Origin: Porphyra umbilicalis
Lineage: Eukaryota; Rhodophyta; Bangiophyceae; Bangiales; Bangiaceae
Length of the DNA stretch: 64,000 nucleotides
Direction of reading: 5' to 3'
Assembly: GCA_002049455.2 (NCBI GenBank)
Contig: KV918961.1
Coordinates: forward strand, 79,575 to 143,574
Of this stretch, positions 43,869-56,200 are shown one piece after another; within the stretch, counting starts at the first letter, position 1, and every line of letters begins with the position of its first letter. The position numbers and the translations under genes were made by a program. The notes beneath the pieces are model-generated. The model ran no database searches, was not told where the DNA came from, and saw only the letters and a program-made list of their open reading frames with translations.

Positions 43869-46678
43869 TCACCCGCGGCGGCGACGCGTGCCCCCCCCCC
43901 CCTCCTCCAAGCCCATGGAGCGCAAGCGCGCTTCCGCTTCCGCCATGGACGACGGCGCGTGGGAGGGCGGTGTCGTCCCCCACACCGGCGACGAGACGGG
44001 CGGCAGCTGGGGTACCCGCGGATCCCCCCACCCCGCGGCGGAGAGGGACGCGCCGCCGCCGACGCCGCGGCTGCCAGACGCCCGCAGCGCGGCCGTCGCG
44101 GCGGGCGACAGCAGCCCCGAGGCGCTGCGAAACGGCTGCGCGGGCGGACCCTGCGCTCCCTGCGGCGAGTAGCCCCCGGGGGGGGGGCGCCCGTGCGCCT
44201 GCCCATACGCGTGCGCGGGCGGCGGCGCCCGCGGCTGCGGCGGGTAGGTGCGGGGCGGCGGCGACGAGTGCACGGGCGGCGGCGGGTAGGCGCGGGGCGG
44301 CGGCGGCGACGAGTGCACGGGCGGCGGCGGGTAGGCGCCCGGCGGCGCTTGCGCGTGCGCCGGCGGCGGTGGCCGGCGCGGGGGCTCAAACGGGGACCCG
44401 CCGTCGCCGCCGGGCGTCAGAGGCAATGCGAGCGCCGACGGCATGGACGGCCCGATCGAGGATAGGGACGACACCATCTGCAACGCCCGCGGCTGCGGCG
44501 GCGCCTTCTGCTGCGACGGCGGCGGCGCCAGCAGGTGCGGCGTGTACCGATCGTTGGCGGCCGACACTGGCGGCGTGTACTGGTCATCCGCGGCCGACAC
44601 TGGCGGCGTGTACCGGTCGTCGGCGGCCGACACTGGCGGCGGCGGCGGCAGCGGCGGCGGCGGCGGCGGCGGTACCCCCCCCCGGCCCCGTGCGGCGACG
44701 TCGGGTCGAGGCCGCCGGGCAGGCGCGGCGGCGGGTGCGGAGTGTGGCCGCCCGCCCCGCGCGGCGCCGTCGGCGGCGACGCCGCGTGCCCATCGAGGGC
44801 GGCGGCGGTAAGCGGCGCGCCCCGCCCATCTGGCGGCCGCGGGTGCGGCGGCCCGCCCCTGTCGGCCACGGGCCGCTGCTGCTGTGGCGGCGACGGCGGC
44901 GGCGGCGGCCGCGGCGGTGGCGGCCGCGGCGGCAGCGCGCCAGTGGCGGCTGGCGGCATCCCGCCGCCGCCGCGCGCGGCGGCGCCCCCTGCCGCAGCGC
45001 CGCGCGCGGCGCGGATGGCCGACTCGACCGCCACGTTGGCGCGCGCGACCGCCAGCACGCGCTTCGATACGCTCGACGCGAGGACCCCCCCCCCCCGGCG
45101 CCGCCGCCCCCCCCCCCCCCGCCATCAGCGCCCCCCGCATGCGGTGGACGGTGAGGGCGGCCATGACGGCGCGGCGGAACTTGCGGCGCGTCGAGTGGAG
45201 GCCCCGCAAGTTGTTGTCGAGCGGCTCGGTCGACAGCGCCGCCGGGTCGGCCAACCACGCGTGCTGCATCGCGGCCGCGGCGGTGAGGCGCTTGTCCGCG
45301 TTGAGCTGCAGGAGCCCCCGCAGGAGGGAGATGGCGTCGGGGCTGATGCGGCCCCACTCGCGGGCCGGCAGCGCGTACTTGGCGTTGGCGATGCGGCTCA
45401 TGCACTCGGCGTCGGTGCGGCCAAAAAAGGGCATTTTGCCGGACAGGATGATGTAGAGGACGACGCCGGCCGCCCACATGTCGACGGGCGGGCCGTAGGG
45501 GGTGCGCTTGATCACCTCGGGGGCGACGTAGCCGGGCGTGCCAATGACCGTGGCCATCGGTCGGATGGCCGCCGGGTCGACGGAGGCGGACGAGCTCGAG
45601 GAGCCGGGGGAGAGCGCCGTCTCTGCCTCGACAAAGTTGGCAAGCCCAAAGTCGGCGAGCTTGACCTCGAGCGGCCACGTCTTGGACTTGACGAGGATGT
45701 TCTCGGGCTGCAGGGGAGGAAAGTAAAGGGGGCCATAAGCGGCCGCAATCACACCCGGAGATGGAGGCAAGGCGGAGCCGACGAAACTCGAGAACACCAG
45801 TCAGCATGCTGCTTGCCGGGTGACCGATCGTCCGTTGGCGCACGGTACGCGGCGGGCTTGGACCAGCACGCACGGTTCACCCTGTAATCACGATGCGCGT
45901 GTAGAGGTCGACAGACATGCCAATCCACCACCCCGCGCGCGCGCACGGCACATTGTCTCTCCGGTGCACGCCCACCGCAACGTACCTTGATGTCTCGATG
46001 GCAAATCCCCTGCGAGTGGAGGTACTCAATCCCCGACACAATCGAGCGCATCACATGCGACGCGTTTCGCTCCGACAGGTGCCCGTGGTCGGCGACAATG
46101 TCAAAGAGCTCCCCCCCCTCACACAACTCAATGACCAAGTGCAGGTGGGTGACCGTCTCAAAGATGTCATACGTGGTGACGACATTTGGGTGGTCGAGTT
46201 CCCGCATGATCGCCACCTCCCGCACGACGTACTCGAGCTCCCTGGCGGTGTAGCCGGCCTTGGACACAATCTTGATGGCGACCTCCTCCCCCGTCTCCCG
46301 GTCGACGCCCCGGTGCACTTTGGCAAAGGAGCCCTCCCCGAGCACCTCCCCAACAATATAATAGTCCTCGAGGGACCGCGCCGACGCGGTGCGGAGGGCG
46401 TCGACCCACGCCGCAAAGTCGGTCGCCGTCTCCGCAAAAAACGACATTTGCCGGGTGGGCAGCGCCACGACCAGCTCATGCTCCCGCGCGCCGGCGGTGA
46501 CCGGACACGAAATGACCGACGCCTCCCACGAAGCCGGTGAACCGGGCGAGTGATGGTTGGACAAGACAGTGCCTTTGAGGCGGAAGTAGCGGCGCGTACG
46601 GGAGCGGAGGAATGATTTGCCCTCCTTGAACAGCCACCCGTCCATGAGCGTCGGCACGTCATGTCGGAGGGTGGCCAT
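43869..46678 (-). CDS. PH-domain CAMK-type Ser/Thr kinase
   Basis: The N-terminus is a PH domain (residues about 10-100: MDGWLFKEGKSFLRSRTRRY, ending FAAWVDALRTASA), predicted to bind phosphoinositides. The kinase follows directly: YYIVGEVLGEGSFAKVHRG, Lys136 in VAIKIV, ICHRDIK ending exon 1 at residue 231. Intron 45708-45985 (donor GTACGT, acceptor CTGCAG). Exon 2 continues PENILVKSKTWPLEVKLADF, D250-F-G, GTPGYVAPEVI, VDMWAAGVVLYIILSGKMPF, and a DKRLTAAAAMQHAW C-lobe end: a complete, catalytically normal CAMK-group kinase. After RRAVMAALTVHRMRGALM, G runs move the frame; VSKRVLAVARANVAVESAIR in another frame looks like real continuation. Later the original frame resumes with three 11-residue PPVSAADDRYT units and three YPPPPVHSSPP-type units, ending at 43869. 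The tail reading is approximate. Confidence 0.85.
44241..44345 (-). repeat. Tandem Pro-rich coding repeat in the PH-kinase tail
   Basis: About 2.5 units of 42-45 bp, encoding YPPPPVHSSPP(P)PRA on the minus strand. Confidence 0.7.
44538..44636 (-). repeat. Three 33-bp tandem repeats in the PH-kinase tail
   Basis: Units at 44538-44570, 44571-44603 and 44604-44636, each beginning CGGCGTGTAC on the plus strand and encoding 11 residues of the type PPVSAADDRYT on the minus strand. Confidence 0.85.
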
Positions 46679-47430
46679 AGTCGCAGGAAGTGGGGGCGGG
46701 GGGGGGGGAGGGTGGGGGGGGCGAGCAAACGACACGGGCGCGGGGGAGGAGCGCCAAAACGGCAGGCGCGCGCACCCCGCCCAGACGTCGGTCGGTATGG
46801 CGCGGCCGACGCGCCAGCAGACCGACGGGGTCGCGACACGACGCACGACGGCGGCGGAACACACCGCCGCGGCGTGCGCGCAAGCCCCGTCCCCTCACCG
46901 ACAGATCCGTCGCGCGGCGAGTCGTACCGGCCGGGCCTCCCAGACCCGCGTCTGACAGAGGCACGGTGCTGGCGTCGTCGTGCGCTCCCTCTGTGCCGCC
47001 GTGCCAACGCGGACGAAGCACGCGGCACTGCGCTGGCAGCCCCACCCGACCGTTCTGCGGGGGGGCGGCAGGGGTGGCTGTGCGCGCGTGCGAGGGGCCC
47101 GCCACAGGCGTGGCGCGGTTTTTCAGGAGCAACCCCGCGCGCGCCCGTCCCCTGTCTGACCCAGCGGTGCAGACCGAGCGCCGGATAGCCGAGCTAGGGA
47201 GGGTGCCGGCCCTCCGTTTTGCTCGCCTGCCGTACGTATGACTCGCGGGAGGCCCGCTCAGCAGCTCGTCACGCAGGTTAGAGTGCGCCGTCCTCGTGTC
47301 GCGTGCACCACGCAGCGGGGGTCCGTCCGGGCCAGCTCGCTGGCGCCGAGAGGCGGCACGCACGACCGCCGCCGCCGCCCTTTGGCGGGACCGTCGGCCG
47401 GATACGAACGGGTGGGCTTTGAGACCAATA
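46679..47430. other. 5' flank of the PH-kinase gene
   Basis: GC-rich to about 47,400, with a G-run just upstream of the kinase ATG (46698-46720). Open frames on both strands lack recognisable domains. Confidence 0.45.
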
Positions 47431-47438
47431 CACAGAGT

Positions 47439-48362
47439 TAGTTGGGGTTGCCAAACGCGCCCCGATGGCGGGGGCGAGGTGTCATCCATCTCCAATGGGC
47501 GCCCAACAGCGCCCTAAACGCACCAAAAAGGGCCCCAAAGCGCCTTATGCGCGAGCATAAGTTCAGAATGGTACTTCTCACACAAACTGGACCTCGGTGC
47601 ATCAGCTTCCGTTGCAAAATCACTATTTCATTGGCTCAGGGGGCGGTTCATGATTCTGAAGCGGATGTTGCGGATCCAGTTTTTTTTTGTGAGAAGCATA
47701 ATATGAAGCACCCACTAAAAAAGAGAAGTACAGAAGTGGTGACCGCAGCTGTTGTCTCAAGTATCAAGCAAAAGAGAGTTGTGTCCGGAACTACGTTTCA
47801 CGACCAATGGAGCACGCCAGGGCCGACGACATAAAACGACCATATGTTCATTCCCGAGGGAAGGAGCCTGCAGCCCAGGAGATCGTCATGCTCACACCGT
47901 TCTCAGTATTCTCTTTCGCTCAGCGATGCTGCGGTTGGGGATCGATCCATCATCCCTCCGATACATAATGTACAGCTCCGCTTTCTTTCGTACGGGCAGT
48001 CATGTGTGGCTCCCACGCTCAAAGCAACATCTGTGGGCGCGCCACCCATACGAAGGCAGTCGTCACAGGTTGGTGGAAAGGTTCATTTTGGCGTCTGCCA
48101 CCTGATGGTCAGGGCTTCGTTCCGCTGGGACAGCAGCAGTTCACAGCTGCTGGGTCAGCAGCTTGCTCGTTGTCGGAGGTTCTCGAGTCTTGACCGGTAC
48201 TTGACAGTGACCTATCTATACTCAGCTCAGCAGAAATTACTATTTGCGTCCCAAGATCGCTCCTTCCAATGTGGGGAGCGTGGCGCTTACGCACCGAAAT
48301 CTCAATTATAAGCGCCCTGAAAGTGCTACCAAGCACGCCCCGAGATGCGTTTAGCAACCCTA
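47439..48362. mobile_element. 924-bp non-autonomous hAT-like element
   Basis: Left end TAGTTGGGGTTGCCAAACGC; right end reversed TAGGGTTGCTAAACGC. The two match apart from a 4-base insertion and one substitution. Flanks CACAGAGT (47431-47438) and CACAGAAC (48363-48370) share the first 6 of 8 bases, compatible with an aged 8-bp target duplication. Short GCGCCC-type repeats occur inside both ends. No frame inside resembles a transposase. Ends resemble those of 29153-29533, so they may be one family. Confidence 0.65.
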
Positions 48363-48370
48363 CACAGAAC

Positions 48371-49026
48371 CAACGGTGGGCCCCAAAGAGCAACCGGATA
48401 GCAGTCGGGCGGGTCATCCGTCGCGCACGGTCGCGGGCAGTGTCTGGAGAGTCCAGAGGCAGGGCATGCCACCCCACCCCCGTGGTGTAGGATGGGTGCC
48501 GCTCTGATTCAGAGTGCTGTCATCCTGACTGGCGGTTGGGTGCGTCCGCGTCCGCCACCTGGACCTGACACCCGTGGGGCTCGTTGCGCAGAGAAACGGC
48601 GCACCGGCGGCGCGGCCTTGTATACAGCAATGGCGCAGTCCCACAACGGCGTTGCCGCCTCTGTGCACCAAGTGTCTGGTCCGTACCCCAAGTAGCCGAT
48701 GGTGCAGCGGCTGTGTTCATGAGGCAGAGAGCCGAGGGCGGGCGGATGCCGATGTTAGGGCGCCCGCGGCGAAAACAGAGTGGCCGCACCACACACGAAG
48801 AGGGCGACGCGTACGCACCGTGTCGACTATTACCGAGCAAACGACGGGTCTGGCCACTCCGAGCTGTACGGGACCCAAAAAAAATTTACAACGGACGCGC
48901 CGCACCGAGCACGCCACGCGGCAGCCCCGGGTCCTACATCGCTCCACGATGCTGCCCTTGTCCACCGCTCCCATCGGGTCTACCCACCCCACCCCGGCCC
49001 TCACCGCCACCCTCGCCACAGGGCGC
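48371..49026. other. Intergenic region 3' of the HAD phosphatase gene
   Basis: Mixed composition, an A-run at 48879-48887. It must include the 3' UTR of the HAD gene on the minus strand. No gene seen. Confidence 0.5.
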
Positions 49027-50038
49027 CTACACCGCCACAGTCTCCTTGGCCACCGGCGGCACGCCCGCCTGCAAAACCGCCCGCAGCTCCTCCACGGTCT
49101 CCACGACAGCCCCACCGCCGCCCGCCCGGAGGGCGTCCCCACCGCGGAAGCCCCACGCCACCCCCACCGCCGTCGCGCCCGCCGCGGCCGCCGCCGCCAT
49201 ATCCACCTCCGTGTCCCCGACGAGCACCGTGTCCGACGGCGCCACGCCCAACTCCCGACACACTGCCCCGAGGGCGCCCGCGTCGGGCTTGAGCGGGCGG
49301 CGCTCGGTGGCGCCCGCGACGACCCGAAAGGGTACGGCTGGGAACAGGCGGGCGGTGAGGGCCTTGACAAACGGCTCGGTTTTGTTGGAGAGGATGGCGA
49401 GCGCCGGAGGCGGGGCAGGAGCGCCCCCGCTGTCGCCCCCGCTGGCGAGGCCGTCGAGCAGGGTGGGGATGCCGGGGAAGGGCACAGACGCAGCGTGGTC
49501 CGATGCCGCATCCGCGGCGACTTTAAGGGCGACCGCCTTATCAAGCAGCGCGTCGTCGGTTGTATCGAGGGCGCCAGACATCAGCAGGCGGTTGCCGCCG
49601 CCGGCTCTGTAGGGGGGGGACAAGCAGCAGTCGGCGAGAAAAGGAATGAGAGCGAGGCAAATAGTAGCGTGGAGAGCGTCAGTGACGTGCGGCGCCGAGA
49701 AAAAAAAACAGGTCTGGCAGCTCCAATTGAAAAAGAGTAGAAGCTGCATCCAGTCGAGTGCGTTGAAGAGGGCCAGCAAGTCCCACCAGTCGCCCTGTGG
49801 GCACGGTCATCCACCCACCTCCAATGTACAAGGCACACTAATGGGATCATCGAAAAGAAGGAAGTGCTTCCGCGACCGGTACGTACAGCTTGTGATAGTC
49901 AGAGACGGGTCGAGGAGGGTGGCCGAGCTCCGCTAACGCCTTATTGGCCCCATCGGCAATATCACCAATGCTGTCGACAAGCGTGCCGTCCAAGTCAAAA
50001 ATGACAGCGGCAAACGGCCGCCGGGCGGGGGGTGCCAT
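49027..50038 (-). CDS. HAD-superfamily phosphatase, phosphoglycolate phosphatase-like (Gph)
   Basis: A 243-residue protein. Exon 1 (49887-50038) encodes motif I FDLDGTLVDS with nucleophile D15 and acid/base D17. Intron 49607-49886 (donor GTACGT after AAGCT, acceptor CCTACAG, phase 2). Exon 2 reads AGGGNRLLMSGALDTTDDAL (cap domain start), LAILSNKTEPFVKAL (motif II Ser/Thr and following Lys/Thr), RPLKPDAGAL (motif III Lys) and DTVLVGDTEVDMAAAAAAG (motif IV Asp pair). All four HAD motifs are present, with an alpha-helical C1 cap as in Gph/PGP. The likely reaction is dephosphorylation of a small phosphate ester, with 2-phosphoglycolate the best guess. No targeting peptide is visible from the ATG at 50038. 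In the family the cap sets specificity, so the substrate remains inference. Confidence 0.88.
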
Positions 50039-51558
50039 GAAAATGACGGGCACGGGTCAGCGGCACGTGATGGGCACGCAGAGAGACGGAAGCAAGGATG
50101 GCATCTCACAACGGGCTGTGGTCGTAGCAACGTTCGTCAAGAGAAGAGAGGACTGTGGACTTGAAGAGCGAAATCTGACGAGTCCCAGAAGAATTATTGG
50201 ATCTGAAAAGACTGCACAGCAGCAGTTGACGCACGGTACCCCACAACTGAGAATTTGAAATTTATGTGGTTACGCTTGCCTCCCACAGAGCCCTTCAGGA
50301 GCCTCAGTTGATTGAATTCATTCCACATCACGGTCACAGCAAGCTGTGCTTTACTGTGAGCTTTTCTCGCATCATCCTCTGTGACGTGCCATCCATTCTA
50401 GTCTGAAGAAACTCAGAAAGCTGTGGGCCCCCGCTGTCGTTCCACTGCCCGACTGACCCCCACTCGCTACAACAAGGGTGTGCAATGACGGAGCTCCTTT
50501 TCATCGAGAAATCACACGTATAGAAAACGTGACCCACGTGCTCTTCTGCTTGATATTTTGAAGTGTTCTACGCGGAGTTGGTGTCGGTGCAGGAAAAAGG
50601 GAACACGACGACCAGCTGAACTGATAGAGGCTGCAATGTTGCTTCTACAAGACTCTATTGGTTGTTCTCCGTGTCGTGACTCGATCGCGTGCCGTTGTGG
50701 AGATCGAGTCGTGGAAGGGACACCGACATAGCGCACAGTCCTCCGCGAGGGCTCGCGTGGTCGTCAGAGTGCCACTCCGGCTGCCGTCCGAGACACGCGG
50801 TAGCGGCACCTCCTCTTGTGATCAGGCATGTGCCGTCCGTGCGCCACTTGCAGGAGGCCAGGCGGGCAACGCTTCTAAAATTGAAATTGGTGGAGGAACA
50901 GGGCAGTGTGCTCGTGCCGCCGCGCATAGCTCGCGCCGCCATTGGTGGCGCCAGCCCTCTCTGTTGCCGCGACAGGGGCGCCGGCGGCGCGGAGGGGGTG
51001 TGTGACGTGTGTGGCGGCACCCGCGTCGCAGCGTCTGATATCCCGTCTGCGGCCACGTGCCGCTGCCATCTCGCTGCCGCCGGCGGACAGACGACGACTT
51101 TCTGGCCTTTGTGTCATTCCTGGGCACGGCCGTGGGTGGTCACGCCCCGGTCAAGGCCTCGGCGGCTGGCTAGTGAGAGGGGTCGGCGGCGGTGTCCTGA
51201 GCAGCCACTATTTTGAGAAGCGGCGTGTTCGGGGCGGGGGAGGGGTGCTCGCTGGCCATTCCAAAACCCCACAGGATGGGTGGTGGGGAGGGGGGTGCAG
51301 ATGAGGAGCGCCTGACGCGCACCAGAGACAGGAGGAGGGTGGCCTGGAAGGGTGCGTGAGCAGGGCTGCTGCTACTTTGGGAGGGCCGCTTCGCGGTTTG
51401 GGTGTCGCCCCGCCCGACTGGTTAAGAGTGACCGGCCGCTCGGTGCCGTGCGCCGCCACTCCCAGCCACACCGCGCCCCGCTGAGGAGCTCTCTTCACCC
51501 ACTTTCGTCCACTTCGCCTCCCTGCCCGCCCCCGTCCTTTCCTCGCACGCCGGCCACA
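50039..51558. other. Divergent intergenic region between HAD and DUF962 genes
   Basis: AT-richer at 50,160-50,660, then GC-rich. Both promoters should lie here. Open frames on both strands at 50.65-51.3 kb have no recognisable domain. Confidence 0.5.
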
Positions 51559-52470
51559 ATGACAACCATGGGCTGCGACGTTGTCACGGCCGCCTTGGAG
51601 TACGACGAGTTCGAGGGTGCCACCTTCTACTCGGCACCGCCGCCGCCCCCGCCCCCACCGTCTCTGAAGGAACTGGTGTCTAGCCTGGTCGACGCGCGGG
51701 ACCGCGCACGCGCCGCCCTGTTCATTGCTGGGGACTGGACGGACGAACTGAGCTTCTCCCACTACTATCATCAGCACTGGGCCAACCAGGTACGTTGGGG
51801 CCTTTGCTCTGGCGGCACGTGGGAGACGGATGGTCGACGCCTTGTAGTGGTACACCCTTTTCTGGTGTGAGCCGCGAGTCTGACTCTTGGCTGGACTGTC
51901 TTGTGCTGCTTTGGTTGCTTGCCGCTGTGTCCGCCTGGTATGTGTGTGTGCGTGATTGTTGTTTTTCTACATTTTCTTACTTAGATGCTGCACCTCACAT
52001 CTCTTGGTGCCCTGTACTTCGCCCTCTTGTGGGCAGCCGCTGAGCGCCATCCGGTCCTCCCAGCAGCCATCACCGTCGTCATCAGCACTGCATACACCGC
52101 GATTGACGTGTGGCTAGGTGGCGCCTTCTTCGTTGGCCTGGGCGTCCTGGCCGCCTCTTCTGTCGCCCTCGTCTCCATCATTGGCGCCGACGGCCACGCG
52201 ACCGCGCGCGCCGTCTGGACAGTCGTTTGGGCCTTCTCCCAGCTGGCTGGCCACGCGCTCTTTGAGGGCCGTCTGCCGGCCTTTCGCCCCGCCGAGGCGC
52301 TGGTCGTCACCCCCGCCCTAATGGTGCTGCTCGTGCTCTTCCGCACCGGCTGGGCGGGGGATTGGAATGGGCAAATCCGTCGGCGCACGATGCGCTGGGC
52401 GGGGACCGAAAAGTTCGTGTGGGCGGCCAAAACGGGCGGCATCACCGAAACCAAAGTGGCGACGGAGTAA
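51559..52470 (+). CDS. DUF962/Mpo1-like multi-pass membrane protein
   Basis: A 238-residue protein from two exons, 51559-51789 and 51985-52470 (donor GTACGT, acceptor CTTAG, phase 0). The family signature is visible across the junction: FSHYYHQHWANQ then MLHLTSLGA, i.e. the Hx3H...N...H motif of YGL010w/Mpo1, and SQLAGHALFEGRLPAF near the end. Yeast Mpo1 is an Fe(II)-dependent dioxygenase acting on 2-hydroxy fatty acids from phytosphingosine breakdown, at the ER. Four or five hydrophobic spans follow residue 78 (for example AAITVVISTAYTAIDVWL, FFVGLGVLAASSVALVSII). The N-terminal 70 residues contain a short Pro run and a charged helix. Assignment to the family is good; the biochemical activity is inferred from the yeast relative. 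Confidence 0.8.
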
Positions 52471-53233
52471 CATGCAAGGAAGCCCAAGAACAAGGACGGG
52501 ACGGTTCGTGTGGGAACGACCATGCGGTGGAGCGGACGTTGAATTGAGGAGCAGGACCGAGTAAGGATGCCGCAGTACCTATAGCGGCGCAACGGCAATA
52601 TGAGTACTGCGGTTGACAGTTCGGAACCAGGCGGTTCCCTGTAGCGGTCCAAGGTGGGGAGGAGGATGCCGGATCTGGCCACGAGGCCGCTCTCTCGGCG
52701 ATCAAAACCGACCGCGACGTGCCGCGGACGAGAGCGAACTCGTGGTGTTTATGTCATGCGAGATCGGAAGATAACTGCTGGCCCACTTGTCTCTTTGTGC
52801 AAAGCACAGCGCTCACCAGGAATAAACAAGTGCCCGCCTTGCGTTACCACACAGAGCCCGACCTGCGTTTGCCGCTGAAACCCATCTTCCCAAAAGGTGA
52901 AGGTTGAGAAGGGGTTGTCGCTGCGAGAGGAAGCGGGAGTGTTTACTTGACAGGCCTACCTGGGCCGCTAGGGTGCCCCTGCCTGCAGGCTGCTGCGGGC
53001 GCCTGCACCCCATGATCCGCATGGATACTCAAGCAAACACAAGAAACCCCGGTGACGGAGGCGTGACTGGTTTAACTGACTGTGCGGCGTGTGGGACATC
53101 AGAGCCGAAGGGAGATAGAATGGAACGAAGCATCTCGCTTGCTGTACACAAAGTGCACGGGACCAGGAAAAAGGACACCCCGCAACTGCACAGGCACGGA
53201 GCACCAGCTCTCCCCTCACGACTCTCCTCGCCC
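52471..53233. other. Convergent 3' intergenic region
   Basis: Between the DUF962-type gene (+) and SMC1 (-). Balanced composition, no gene seen. Confidence 0.5.
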
Positions 53234-56200
53234 TCACGACGTGGCGCTCCTGGCGCCCGCCGGCGCCTCCCCAAACTGCGTCAAGTCGAGGGTGGCGAGG
53301 CGGCTCGCGCCCACCTCCCGGTCGCGGTAGATGCCGACGAGTGCATCGGCGCGCTCGTAAAACGCGTCCTTGAGGCTAATCACAATCGTCTGCGTCGCCG
53401 GCGAGCGCCGCGCAAAGTAGGCGGCCACTTTGGCCACGTTGAGCCGGTCGAGCGCCGCGTCAACCTCGTCTAGGACGAAAAACGGGGCCGGCCGCACCGC
53501 GTGTACCGCAAACAGCAGCGCGAGGGCGGCGACGGACCGCTCGCCGCCCGACAGGGCGCCCATGTCGTACACCCGCTTGCCAGGCGGTTGCGCGTTAAAG
53601 ACCACCCCGCCCGTGTACGGCTCGTCGGGCGCCTCGAGGGACAGGTAGGCGGTGCCGCCCGCGGGAAAGCGCGGCGACCGCGTCAGGTCCGCGTACGTCG
53701 GGTGGATGGACGCTTCGACCACGTCGTAGCAGGCTTTGAAGGCGGCCGTGCGCGCGTCGCGCACCTCCTCAAACGCCGCCGCCGCGGCGCGGCCCGCCGC
53801 CACCGCCGCCGCCGCGTCCGCGTCGAGGGCGTCCAAGCGGGATTGGAGGCCCGCCAGGTGCGCGCCCGCGCGCATGTTGGGCGCGAGCGCCTCGAGTTTG
53901 GTCGTGAGCGCCCGCTCACTCGCCTCGTACGCCGCCTCTTTGGCCGCCCGCTCCGCGGGGGGGAGGTCCGCCGCCCGCAAGCCCCGCGGGAGGCCGCTAT
54001 AGCCAAAGGCCGTCGCCGCGTCGGCGGCGGCGGCCGTCGCCTCGTCCGCGTCGGCGGGCGGGGACGCGGCGGGGGCGCCCGCCGAGCGCCGCCCGCGGCG
54101 GGGCGTCGACGCGGCGCCGCTGTCCGAGCCGCCGTCGCTGCCGCTGCCGTCGCCGCCGTCGCTGCTGCCGCTGTCGTCGTCGTTGCCGTCAGCGGTGTCA
54201 CTGCTCGCCTCCTCCTCCTCCTCCTCGGCGCCCGATATGGCTTGTGCCGCCACGACGCCGCCCCGTCGCCGCGACAACCGGCGTGTCGGCGTCGCGCCCG
54301 CCGCGTCGGCGCCCTTGGGCTTGCGCTTCTTCGCACCCTTCTTGGCCGCACGCCGCCCCGGCCGGCGCTTGCGGCCAGCGCCTCGTCTCCCCCCCCCCCC
54401 CCCGGGACGACCGGCAGGGCCACCGCCGACACGCGGCAGTGGGCGACGAGCTCAGCCCGCGACGCCCGCGCGGCCGCCGCCCGCGCGGTCGCTGCCGCCA
54501 GGCGCTGGCGGAGACCCGCAACCTCTTCCCCCGCCGCTCGCGCGGCAGCGGCAGCGTCGGTCGCCGCCGCCTCGGCCGTCGCCACTGCCGCGTCGGCCGC
54601 CGTCGCCGCGTCAGACGCCGCCGCGACGCGGGCCATGAGCTCCTCCCGCCGCCGCGCCGCCGCCGCTGCGTCAGCGTCGAGCGCGTCGAGCGCCGACCGC
54701 TGTCGCGCGACGCGGGCGGTGAGCTTGGTGACCCGCCCCCGCACGCCCGACGCGCCCACGTACTGCGCGCGCGCGTCGGCGCGCGCAAGCCGCGTCTGCA
54801 CCCCGAGCCGCTTCTCCCGCACCGCCGCGGAGCGCTCCACGGCGGCGGCCTCGTACGCGGCCACGTCGGGGTAGCCGGTGCGCGCCGCAAAGTCCCCAAA
54901 CGTCGTGCCTTCGGCCGCCCCGAGGCGCGCCCGCACGTCGGCCACGGCGGCGGTGGCGGCTTGCACCGCCGCCGCCGCAGACGCGACGGGCGGCTGCAGG
55001 GACGGCAGTTGCGCCTCGGCGGCGGTGACGGCGGCGGCGGCCTCGTCGCGCGCGCGGGTGGCGGCCGCCACGTCGGCTTGCAGCAGCGATACGGACTGCT
55101 TGGCCGAAGCCAGCTTCTCATCCGCGTCGGCCCGCCGCTGCCGGTCGGTCGCGGCACTGCCGACGACGGCAAGCCGCGCGAGCGCCGCCGTCCGCCGCGT
55201 CGTCAACGCTTCGGTCGCGGCGCGGTCCCAGCGGTCCGCCCGGCGCGCACCCCCGTCTGCCCCGCCGCGGCCGCCGCCCGTACCGCCGCCAGTCATAAAG
55301 CCCGACTTGGCGAGCAGCGTCCCGTCGAGCGTCACCACCTTGATCCGCCGCCCGCGGCCGCCATAACGCAAAGCCCGCGCCTCGTCGAGTGTGTCAACGA
55401 CGAGCGCGTCAGCGGCGGCGTAGCGGACGGCGACGGCAACGTCGGGCTCCCGCGCGACCACGTCGACGACGAGCTTGGAGGTGCCGCCGAGGCGCCGCAA
55501 CGCCTCGTCAATGGGCGGCGGCCGCAAGTCGGCAAGCGGCAAAAAGGTGGCCGTCCCGACGCGCTGCTCCTTGAGGTAGGCGATGCACGACGTGGCGGTC
55601 GCAGCGCTGTCGACGACGACCGCCTCCATTTGGCGGCCGAGACACACGGCCACGGCGGTGCGGTAGCGGGGCTGCGCGGGGCGGCACAGGTCGGCGAGCC
55701 GCCCGCGGACGCCCGGGTACAGGCGCTTCATCGACGCGAGGGAGGCAGAGAGCCGCGCTTCCCGCGCCGACTCGCCCTCGTCCGCCTTGGCGGCGCCGAG
55801 CGCGTCCGATACGGTGCGCAACTCGGCTTCCAGCGCCGCGCGTTCCGCCTCGGACGCGGCCGACAGCTGCCGCACCTGATCCCGCTCCGCCCGCGCCCGG
55901 TCGGTGGCGGCCGTCGCGCGGGCGACCGACGCGGTCAGCCGTCCGAGCCGCGCCTCGTGGCCGTCCCGCTCCTCAGCGGCGACGCGCACGCGGTGGGCGC
56001 CGCGCTCCGCGGCGGCGACCGCCGCCTCGTGCTGCTTGGTCGCCACGTCGAGCGCGCGGTTGGCGCCGCTCAGCTGCTGCTGGAGGGCCGACGTGTGCGC
56101 CGCGGCTTCCGCCTTTAACCGCCGGTACTCGACGAGCGTCGCGTCCGACGCTTCCGCCGCCTCTGCGGCCGCCAGCTCCGCGTCGAGCGCGTCCCGCTCC

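Noticed and set aside
47442-47834. Frame inside the second hAT-like element as a transposase fragment
   Set aside because: No hAT dimerisation or catalytic motif could be recognised.
50655-51304. Frames upstream of the DUF962 gene
   Set aside because: No motif, shadow frames on both strands.
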